Translations under genes and position numbers: made by a program
From: Acanthococcus lagerstroemiae
Lineage: Eukaryota; Arthropoda; Insecta; Hemiptera; Eriococcidae
Direction: 5' to 3'
Assembly: GCA_031841125.1 (NCBI GenBank)
Contig: CM063106.1
Span: 13,020,001 to 13,084,000 of the forward strand
Length of the DNA stretch: 64,000 bases
Part shown: piece after piece, positions 56,006 through 64,000 of the stretch
Position numbering within the stretch: position 1 is the stretch's first letter
How the letters are laid out: each line of letters begins with the position of its first letter
Notes under the pieces: model-generated
The model's database searches: none
What the model was told of the DNA's origin: nothing
Seen by the model: the letters and a program-made list of their open reading frames with translations, nothing else

Positions 56006-56214
56006 TCCGCCTGGAAATTGCGGCGCTAGAAATGCACTAGGCGCCAATTTCTGTATAGGGGTCCAAAATACGCTCGATTCGCGCTGGACTCAATAGCGCC
56101 GATTGGCCGCTGGTGTATTTTTCCTGTTTAAAATTAGCCAGCCCTAAATCGGAATCCGGGTGCTACAACTTAGCCAGCGCTATCTGGCATCTAGCTTACG
56201 AATTTCCAGGCGGA
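56006..56214. mobile_element. MITE with perfect 14-bp terminal repeats
   Basis: TCCGCCTGGAAATT (56006-56019) and its exact complement AATTTCCAGGCGGA (56201-56214) bound 209 bases. GCGCCNATT-type phrases repeat inside near both ends (GGCGCCAATTT, TAGCGCCGATT). No target duplication identified. It lies just left of a minus-strand ATG frame (55986) that may be chance. Confidence 0.65.
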
Positions 56215-57655
56215 GTTGGTTAGTATGCTATTTTCTTCGGGAATCTTCCTTCTGGCATTCGATCGACGTGTTCTTCTCACTTTGTCTGATAGTCGACGAT
56301 CCTCTTCTTTATCGGTATTATTTTCAGATCTGTATCTGGGTGATTCTGAACTGGTGTGTGATAAAAGACTTGTTGGTGTAGAGTAAATTCCTGGAAGATG
56401 CAGGAGATTTAGTTTCCCAGAATTCTAGTCCTGAATACAGCTCTCATTGGCACTGTGTAGTTTTGATATTTTGATTAGTTGGCATACATTTCTAATGCTT
56501 TGGAGAATACGTTGCTCCGACATTACATGGTCTCTCTCCGAAGAAGGTTATACTGTTCGAGCCTAATGCCAATGCCACTACTGCTCTCGAGTTGAAAGCG
56601 AGAACTCACCGATCCGTTTACTGAAAATGGAATTATAAATGATGGACACGTTGCATAAAAGTCGCATGAGCATGTTTTCATCGCGCGCTCGTAAAATGAC
56701 ATAAAGATAACTAGCGGCAATAAAAAAAGTTCAGAAGAAAGTTGGACGAGAAATGACCGTAGGTAATAATCGTGGTGACTTGTTATCGTCTTCTCGCGAA
56801 ATCACTTACAAACTGCGAAGAAAATTTTTCATTCTAATAGTACGTATATCACACACATTTATGTAAAACCGTCTCGCCTGTGCATCTTCTTCCCTGGCTC
56901 CTTGCATTTTCTTCTCATTTTACTTCGAAAAAAAAAACTGCATTTGGAGTGGCACGGCTTGCACTGAGGGGGCGAGGTCGAGGTTCGAAAACGTGCGATG
57001 GATACAAGTGGGCTCGTAAATTATCTACGACTATACGTCGAGTCTGTGTACTGCGTCAGCAAACTCCGTTTCCGCCGCAAAATCTGTGCGAAGATGAATG
57101 AGTATTGTGTAAAGTTTTCGCCGTAAAGATTATATGAGCCATTTATTGGATCGAAACTCGATTAAATATTCCTGGAGGTTAGCAAGCTTATGAGATGAAT
57201 GAACTGAAGCCGCGTGTCAGGTGCATGAGTAGGCAGTCAGTAGACTAACGAATGCGAAGTCAGTCAAGTTGATGAACGATATTGAAAACAACGAAGTTAC
57301 AATCTGAAAAGTACATATAGTTTAATAACGGGTTCAACTATGGAGTCGGAGTTCAGAATTTTTTGTGTACTTGTGAGTTGAAATCGTGAAATCGACGAAC
57401 TTTTCAGTACCGAGTACGAGCAATAAATGTCCAGAGTATGGTCTGAGTAAAAACTGTTAAGTCTTAGAAGTCGGTAACCTAAAGAAATTGTTTTGAGAAG
57501 TGAGAACCAAGCAGGAAACACATTTGTCGGATGTACTGTTCAAATAATAGTCGATACAAAAATCGACCTCATCGACATTCATCCGTCACTTTTCCGACTC
57601 GACATTGTGATCGAACCTGATACATGATTCAATACGAAAGTCGATGTTGATTCAG
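56215..57655. other. No gene or element recognised
   Basis: About 1.4 kb without a supported feature. An A-tract at 56930-56938 and CpG-rich DNA at 56960-57090 are the only notable compositions. Confidence 0.45.
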
Positions 57656-57663
57656 TTACCCTA

Positions 57664-57864
57664 CTACGGGGTTACTTTGTGCCTGGCGGGTAACTTTGTG
57701 ACAAAGTTGCTGCGGCGCTTTTACAATGCGTTAGCCAGCGAACAAGACTAACACGCTCTCTGTAGGGGGAATCAAGACCAAGCCTGTTTGCTGGCTAACA
57801 TATTCTAAAGGTAGCGCGACAGCTTTGTCACAAAGTTACCCACCATTCAAAAGTAATCCTGTTG
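57664..57864. mobile_element. MITE with long (~85-bp) inverted arms
   Basis: Bounded by TA on both sides (57662-57663, 57865-57866). Ends CTACGGGGTTACTTTG and, in complement, CAACAGGATTACTTTT lead into a highly conserved GGTAACTTTGTGACAAAG in both arms, followed by GTTAGCCAGC.AACA in both. The hairpin covers most of the element. TA duplication suggests a Tc1/mariner-type origin. No coding capacity. Confidence 0.8.
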
Positions 57865-57866
57865 TA

Positions 57867-59095
57867 CAGTACTCGACTTCTGCATCAAAATCAATCGTAT
57901 AATGTTGTGTCAAAAATGACGGATTAGCATGCCGACATTTGTTTTGAGGCTGTAACCCCTCTTAGTTTCTGTAACAATGTTTGATACTACATTTCTGCTT
58001 AGTTACAGTAATACTTGTTTTATTTCCAATACTTTCTGCACACCAGCAACTGCGAGCGACGGGAAAAAGAAGTGTTCTGTTGCTTTTTAAGAGAAACCGT
58101 GCATGCAGCATGTGTTAGGACCAAAATCGATGTATGATAGTACCTAGTAAATTTAGCGTAGTGGATTCATTTCATTTTACCTATATATAGCGTTTCAGTG
58201 GCGTTCAACTCTGATTTCTACATAGCTGTAAAGAATCGATCGAATACACATTAATATTACTTTGTGCCTCGTGTAGGTATATAATGCGTACACCGCTTTC
58301 TGAAGACGAATTGCGCCACCGGCGTTGATGTTTCTTCCTCTTATTTTGGAACCCATTCAAGTTCAAAGATGGAGACTAGCATCGTATTGGTGAAAAAGGA
58401 ATAGCGAATGTGGTGACTATGTACATCTAGATCTACAATGAAAATAAAAGAATTGAATTCTAGACGAATCCACATTGCCGGTCACGTGAAATTTGATACA
58501 TGACTGTTGTGAACGACACTGATGACCGCGCTCAGCTGTTTCTATATTGCGGAAACGCATCCCAATAGATGGGTTCGTGTGAACGAAAAAACTTTCACGA
58601 ACCTCTGTTTGGCTTTCCGACGACGATTTACCCCCAACGACCGCTGTATGCATTTGAGAAGTGAAGATGCGGATACGGGAGTGGATACGGAATCCGTATC
58701 CGCATCTTTCCGTCCTACGGATACGTTTCGTACGCAAGGCCCAGATGACAGCGGCGTTTCCTGCAACGTGCGTGTTTGTTTTTTGAACAACTGTGACATG
58801 AGACACGTTCGCGATAAAGTAAACATAGAGAACGATTTAGCATATCCGAGGTAATGTGACTTTCGTACAATAAAGCGTCAATGTACACTTCTCCGGGTCG
58901 TCGGCGTTCTTATTAGAGTGTTCGCGGTGTTGTCTGCTTATACATGAACCAAAGCACAAGGATCTTATACGTACTTTGTTGCGGTCGGTTTTCAAATTAG
59001 TGGCTTTTTCGGGTTGTTGTAGAGTGTAGAGATTCATGACTGTCGAAGCACGTACGCGGCGTAGATCTTTTTAACCGGCAGATTGAGCTTACTAA
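57867..59095. other. No gene recognised
   Basis: Overlapping frames on both strands at 58417-58854 have no family resemblance and their extent is partly due to the hairpin at 58665-58707. Confidence 0.45.
58665..58707. repeat. Perfect 14-bp inverted repeat
   Basis: AGATGCGGATACGG (58665-58678) and its exact complement CCGTATCCGCATCT (58694-58707) enclose GAGTGGATACGGAAT, itself a partial repeat of the arm. Function unknown. Confidence 0.75.
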
Positions 59096-59099
59096 TGAA

Positions 59100-59269
59100 A
59101 ATCCCAAGGGGTCTATGTGAAGAGGAGGAGTAGGATGAGTCCAGGAGGGGATCCAGGCCCCTTGGAATTTTGTCAAATAGTAGTTCTTCTAATTTTAGCA
59201 CCCCTCCAACACCTCCCCATGGTCTTCAAGACCAGATTCTCCTTGAACATTAGGCTGGCTACGCCACTG
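59100..59269 (-). mobile_element. hAT-type element, left-truncated
   Basis: Right end GGCTGGCTACGCCACTG at 59253-59269 is the complement of CAGTGGCGTAGCCAGCC. The adjacent 110 bases match, in complement, both flanks of the split element at 24918-25600, which serves as its intact reference. The other terminus is missing. Confidence 0.7.
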
Positions 59270-59773
59270 AATGAATTTCAGTAAGGCGTGAGTACTTATT
59301 TACAGCATCTTATCGAATGCGGGTAGTTTGAACAATGAGGTGTTGACAGATTCCAAATTACAAGTTCGAGAAGTCCAAAAACGAAGTCATGGAGCAGTTA
59401 GAAAAACAAAACCAGAGCACATATGTGGCAAATTTTCAAATTGATATGCCGTTACAATAACAGTCCTCAAAAAGTAAAATATCGAGTCTGTGTGGAAAAT
59501 TACGGACATGGCAACACTATTCTGCTATGAGATATTCCCATTTTCTATAAGATTCTAACACATTTAAGTCTGGGGATACGTTTGGCACATTTGCCTCATA
59601 AATGCCATCGTTCGAAAGAAAAATTTAAAATTTTCCCTACCTTCTCATATGAGGTTCTACAAGCATTTTCAATATTCTTAAGATGCGAGCGCTATCAGCA
59701 CTGGGTTTCTCTTTGTAATTGGCCATTTATTCCAACTCATTAACAAGAAATGTAAGTTGCAGTAGGTTATCCT

Positions 59774-59940
59774 TTGTGTGTGAGGTGGCGCTGTATGCGC
59801 CGAGTGCTCAGACTTTGCAGTCCATTGCACTATTCCTCAAGTTGCTGTCAAGGATCAGCTCAGTAGCACCACTTTTATAGCCAAAGTGAGAACTTTACTA
59901 AGCTCTATCCCTTTGACTTCACTGGGTGAGGTTCTGAGTT
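59774..59940 (-). repeat. LOA/I/R1-like LINE, copy 3 (3' end only)
   Basis: GGTGGCGCTGTATGCGCCGA, then CTCAGACTTTG.AGTCCAT, CTCAAGTTGCTGTCAAGGAT and CTCTATCCCTTTGACTTCAC match 27700-27850 at about 90%. Strong 5' truncation, as is usual for LINE copies. Same orientation as copies 1 and 2. Confidence 0.85.
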
Positions 59941-60410
59941 ATGACTTAGACAGTAGAAAGGGTTAACATGAGAAGGTCAAGGGTTTGCAGCCGTTTCATT
60001 CGGCGATAGAAATTGATTCTTGTTGACCACTAACATGTGTAGGTCCCTTTTCATGGAGCAAGATTCATCGATATGTCTACCTGGACCGTGGCGGTGTTAG
60101 GTGGATCTTAAGCTCCTGAATCCGCTGTCCCAGCTCATTTAGTTTTTGCTCGAATTTCCAGTCAATTCTTTTAAAAACTGAGCATTCTGGTGTGCAACCT
60201 CTCTCCCACAAATATTACCCTGTTTCTAGATTCTACTACTGCTTCTGAATGTAAATCAGTGGAAACATATGACAAGCTCAGCGCAGTGCAGAACCATTGA
60301 CTATGAATACTTATAACTGCGAGAATTCATCTCCTTTGTCTAGAGTAGCCTATACCACAGCACCATGGATTCAGGTTCACATGCTTCTGCTTTTCCGGCC
60401 GTTCCAAATG
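59941..60410. other. No gene or element recognised
   Basis: About 470 bases with nothing supported. Confidence 0.45.
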
Positions 60411-60412
60411 CG

Positions 60413-60553
60413 GAATGCACAATTATTATAAATATTTTGTTGAGGGTAATAGCTGGTTTATTCGGATATCGAGCATCTTACATCATACAAACAACACGTG
60501 AACTGATAAGATAACAGTTTGAAAATAATCAGTATTGCCACTGATACATAACA
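60413..60553 (-). repeat. LTR-like repeat, copy 1
   Basis: Minus-strand sequence beginning TGTTATGTATCAGTGGCAAT and containing CTTATCAGTTCACGTGTTG, TATGATGTAAGAT and an AATAAA, ending near TTGTGCA. Two more copies lie at 61739-61865 (opposite strand) and 62089-62175. Being downstream of the integrase remnant in the same sense, it fits a 3' LTR; there is no convincing polypurine tract, so the assignment is inference. Confidence 0.55.
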
Positions 60554-60849
60554 ATGATATGTAACAGTTTCACCAACTTACGGGGAAAACCTATAAAAAG
60601 CAACTATTTGTGTATAAAATATTGACTAGGAAAATATATGACTAAAGTGAGAATAAAACAATGAAAAAATGCGTGTACATAGAAAAAGGAATATCAGTGT
60701 GTATGGGGAAATGTACAACAAATGAGTTTTCAGTCGGTGAATCACGCTGGCAGTCGGCGATTTTGCGTTAATCTCACTTGCTCGGCTTTTGGTGTTGTTG
60801 GCGTCGACTTGTTCACCGATTCAATACGTAGTTGTTCGCCTGATGTCAG

Positions 60850-61505
60850 TGGCATATCTGTTGTATAGGTGCAACCGCTTGAACTGGTGCATCTGAAGAA
60901 GCAGGTGGTGTATAGAGCACAATCACTTTTAGGTTTATCTGTGACTGTGGCGTCTGTCTGGTCGCGGCTCCATTCCGAATTCTGTTACATCCAGTTGGTT
61001 GATGTGACGCTTTATTACTTGCCCTTCATTGAGATACACCAGACAGTGTCGCGTTCCTGGTTATTGACTGACAACGTCTAGTTTCCATTTTGAGTGCTCA
61101 TCGTAGTTTCTCAGCACTTGAAATGGTTGACTCACTGGAATTGATCGTATCCTTGGCTGCTGTCGGGTATTTTGTACGCGAATTTAGGGCTTGAACAAGC
61201 CAAGTGTAATTCTGTTGGCGTACTGCTCACTCCTTCAAGCGACATGTTGCGGTATGTGAATAGGAATTGGTTCAACTTTTCATGTAGATATCCGGGTTCT
61301 GCTGATGTTTTTCAGTATTGATGTCACTGTTTGGACGACACTTATTTCCGTCTGGCCGGCTGTACTAGGGTGATACAGCGCCCCGTGTTTCTGCGTAATA
61401 CCATATGATTCTGGCGGAAACGCACAAATGTAGCCGATGTGAACACGGCTGCATTGTCGCTAACTAAAACGTGTGGTAGGAATTGAGTAAAAACATTGCA
61501 GAAGG
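60850..61505 (-). pseudogene. Ty3/Gypsy integrase C-terminal relic
   Basis: From 61505 downward the minus strand reads HVLVSDNAAVFTSATFVRF, matching the integrase core 'hVSDNGxxFxSxxFxxF' with the second catalytic aspartate; then GALYHPSTAGQTEISVVQT (family 'YHPxTNGQAERxVQT'); then, after frameshifts, FQVLRNYDEHSKWKLDVV and GTRHCLVYLNEGQVIKRHIN, QL, which correspond to the C-terminal GPY/F-type module and 'RRHxxQL' end. Downstream, EQVRLTQNRRLP resembles the 'RRSxRxRRxPxR' tail of insect Gypsy polyproteins. Multiple stops and shifts. The LTR-like copy at 60413-60553 follows in the expected place. Confidence 0.85.
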
Positions 61506-61639
61506 ACGTTTGTGGAGTTCTTGGATGTCGGGGCTGTCGGTGAGATCAACACACCCCCTCAACCTCCATCTATTGACGAATTACAGAAACCACACTACTA
61601 TTGTCCAGGAACCGTGGCGCTAGGAGAAATAGTGTCGAC

Positions 61640-61865
61640 CAACTATATTCCTTTTTCTACGCATGTTTTTTTTTTTCTGTCTCTTTGTTTTGTTCTTATT
61701 TTAGTCAATATCTTCCTGGTCGATATTTTATATATTGTTATGTGCTCAGTGGTAACACTGATTATTGTTAAACTGTCCTCATCTTATCAGTTCACGTGTT
61801 AGTTGTATGAGATGTAAGATATTCGAATAAATGAGTTGTTATCCTTAGCAAAATATATAATAGTA
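61640..61865 (+). repeat. LTR-like repeat with pol flank, inverted copy 2
   Basis: The segment TATATTCCTTTTTCTACGCA through GTCAATATCTTCCTGGTCGA matches, in complement, the sequence between the integrase and LTR of the minus copy (about 60590-60700); TGTTATGTGCTCAGTGGTAA then starts the LTR-like repeat at 61739. So the 3' end of a second copy of the same element stands in opposite orientation. A 96-codon frame upstream (61512-61802) is part of this and has no recognised domain. Confidence 0.6.
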
Positions 61866-62088
61866 TCCCATCGTCATCGCCACTATTCACAGTTGGCAAT
61901 TTTTATTTTTATCAGGTGGTTTTCGACTTAGTTCGACTCTCTCCTCCCCTCTTAGCGTTATTTAATATACCTCTACATGCTGTGTCCACGTAAAATATTA
62001 ATTTTCCCATATGGTGCTCGGAAAGTCTCATCAGGTGTTGGAGTCTGTGTGAGCACCGCTGAAGCTGCCGCCCATGCCAACTACTCTT

Positions 62089-62175
62089 GTTCGAATATCT
62101 CACATCATACAACCAACACCTGAACTGATAAGATGAAAGCTAACAATAATCAGTGTTGCCACTGAATACATAACA
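62089..62175 (-). repeat. LTR-like repeat, copy 3 (partial)
   Basis: TTCGAATATCTCACATCATA, CAACCAACACCTGAACTGAT and AATCAGTGTTGCCACTGAAT match copies 1 and 2. Same orientation as copy 1. Confidence 0.6.
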
Positions 62176-62179
62176 ACGA

Positions 62180-64000
62180 TGATGCGCAACGCAGCCGCTC
62201 ATTCTCTGTTTCCATATTGTTCTTGTGCGGTTACAACATACAACGTGATTTAGCGAGAACTAAATGGAAATTCGATACAATGACTTCTGCTGGAAAATCA
62301 ATCCGCAGCCGGATCAATTTTCCCGCTATTCCACCCGATATATCCGGATGTGTGAGTCTAGTTCTAACTTCCCACTGCTTGTCGTAAAATCGAGTGGTTT
62401 ATGTCATCTCGCCGATGCGGAGAAGTTCAGCGGAGACGCGAAACTGTCCAGCCAGTATCTGCGCTCGCTCGGCGACGCTGCGGCAAATGAACAACTTATC
62501 AGCTTTTCGCGTCTCCGCAAATGATATACACATTTTTATACTGTCTTTTGGAGCAGAAAATGTACGGAGTCCGTCCACTGGCGCTGCACCTCACTGACCA
62601 CCAGCAGTCGTATCGATAAGAAGAAATCCGGTATGATGCGTTCTACGTTATGTTAGTGTTGCAAAACCAAAGAAGCCGAAGAAGATGGAAATACGCGCAG
62701 ATCTAGAGATACACCATGTCACTGCTGCTGCTGCTGCTGCTGGAACCACTACCACCGTCCAAGACTGCGTGAAACGAAGCGCGAAACTATTTCACTCGCC
62801 GGCGTTTTTCTCATAAAACCGACAAATATTTAGGGAGAACGAGATAAAAAAAAATAAAAAGAAAACAACAACCAAGTACGCGAAAATGAAGTTACGTTTT
62901 GCACGTCGACTTGCTCGGAATCGCATTTACGTTCCGCCTGAAGAAAGTGTATACATGCAATATATGGTCGGCGTATACATTCACTCGCCGAGAAAAGTTA
63001 ATTCGTTTAAGTGAATTTTCCGACAAGTTCACTTTTCAACGGTACTCTCAATCAAGATAGCTTTTGTTTGCGTAGATATATATACGCGAATTTTCGACTT
63101 TGTCGAGTTGCACCGCCCGTGCCGCCGCACCGCCTCGCCGCTACTGCGGACGAATAATTTTGGCTCTGGCGCCCCGCAGTCCTGCCTGCGCCTTTTTACC
63201 GCAAGCTTTTACTTTGGGTACGGTTGCCGGCGACGGGCGCGGTAAATATTTGGCAGAAAACTTTTCACCTACTTTAAATCTAATTCTTGGCGCGTAGTTC
63301 GCGTTTCTGCCTCGTGTAGCACAAATCACAATGAACTTTTTAAGAAGCCGACATAGCGGTCGCGTGCGCGCGTCCTTCCATCGAGAAAAATGAAGATAAA
63401 AGAGAGAGCGACAGTAAGACAGAGAGAGAGACTGATTCTTGGGACTTTCAGACCTTATTCCTCACCATTAAGAAAAAGAAATCATTTACGCACGCCCTTC
63501 GTAAGCCTCTCTCTGTCGCTCTCTCTTCTAATTTTCGAGGGACATCCACCCGTAACAGTAATTTGTTCCAATTCATCCTCTTAGTAGATATTTGAAAAGA
63601 CAGTAGCTGTATTATGTGGGAATCTCCTATGTGTCTTAAGTATGATGTTCGTGGGATAAGTCAAGAGCAGTAGAATCCCTCATCTCTCTGTACCAGATCT
63701 AGTATGTACTCCCGAATGGGGTATCTTAAAACAGCGGGGTAACTTGGAACACACCAGCAGATATGTGTAGAAACCACCTTACTTGCCTACTTAAGCTAAT
63801 CCCTGAACCTCCCTGGTCACTTATGAGCATGAGCAATGAACGGTTGAAATTCGGAAATACTGTGCAAGCCTGTTGATGTGTCCCTGGTAATAACCAACAA
63901 GTCTAGGGACCAAAAACAAGTTGAACTTGGAATGACTAGTTAGGGCTAACATGACCAAATCCAAACAGTTTCCCCCTAGAAACGATCTGTTTTGACCAAA
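62180..64000. other. No gene recognised; CTG repeat and CpG-rich, GAGA-rich DNA
   Basis: A (CTG)7 tract is at 62722-62742. From about 62900 to 63350 CpG density is high, with an ATATATATAC run at 63076 and GC-rich sequence after it. At 63400-63414 and 63513-63527 lies an inverted pair, AAGAGAGAGCGACAG and its complement, within GAGA-rich DNA. These are properties of some insect promoters, but no coding frame follows in the window, so a promoter call is only a guess. The last 400 bases show nothing. Confidence 0.35.

Noticed and set aside
61512..61802. 96-codon frame with a hydrophobic C-terminal half
   Set aside because: It spans a junction with LTR-like sequence of the Gypsy relic; the hydrophobic run comes from T-rich DNA.
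1..64000. CRISPR arrays, bacterial operons, rRNA or plasmid features
   Set aside because: No regularly spaced direct repeats with unique spacers, no ribosome-binding site layout and no prokaryotic genes; the sequence is clearly eukaryotic.

Overview
The window is almost gene-free eukaryotic nuclear DNA. The best guess is an arthropod, probably an insect: it holds decayed mariner, hAT, LINE, SINE and Ty3/Gypsy copies of insect type, CpG is not depleted, introns look long, and no long intact open frame or bacterial gene layout occurs anywhere. The longest open frames are 120-180 codons and mostly spurious. I cannot name the species or assign any host gene.

Layout. 1-424: C-terminal remnant of a mariner transposase. 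3.9-7.0 kb: a hAT-type MITE, then three broken LINE fragments (a LOA/I/R1-like copy with an RNase H/zinc-knuckle end, and two other LINE remnants facing each other). 9.4-10.1 kb: element with CAGGGTGTCTAC-like ends. 11.3-12.2 kb: a fold-back mariner whose two ~400 bp arms each carry the transposase 3' end. 13.8-14.7 kb: two tRNA-derived SINE copies, one split by a MITE. 16.4-16.9 kb: tandem repeat. 20.6-22.2 kb: a large inverted repeat with minisatellite arms and two hAT MITEs, one arm keeping the empty site. 24.9-26.1 kb: hAT element split by another repeat inside a degenerate satellite. 27.7-29.0 kb: best-preserved LOA/I/R1-like LINE copy. 30.4-32.9 kb: three candidate exons whose splice phases agree, on the + strand; further weaker candidates lie at 35.4, 38.2 and 52.1 kb. 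33.5-35.1 kb: perfect 26-bp palindrome, SINE pair in inverted orientation, another CAGGGTGTCTAC element. 37.0-37.8 kb: ~132-bp satellite. 38.9-39.4 kb: hAT element. 43.3-43.7 kb and 51.4-51.9 kb: more SINE copies. 47.7-48.7 kb: RTE reverse transcriptase relic broken by a hAT MITE with a perfect 8-bp target duplication. 54.1-55.6 kb: unrecognised protein-like remnant. 56.0 and 57.7 kb: MITEs. 59.8 kb: 3' end of the same LINE family. 60.4-62.2 kb: Ty3/Gypsy integrase remnant with LTR-like repeats in both orientations. 62.9-63.5 kb: CpG- and GAGA-rich DNA.

How it works together: the sequence reads as intronic or intergenic DNA colonised in several waves. Nested insertions give relative ages: MITEs sit inside SINEs, LINEs and inverted repeats, so they are younger. 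At least one host gene probably runs along the + strand through 30-33 kb, perhaps as far as 52 kb, with the repeats in its introns. All transposon proteins seen are broken; none should be active.
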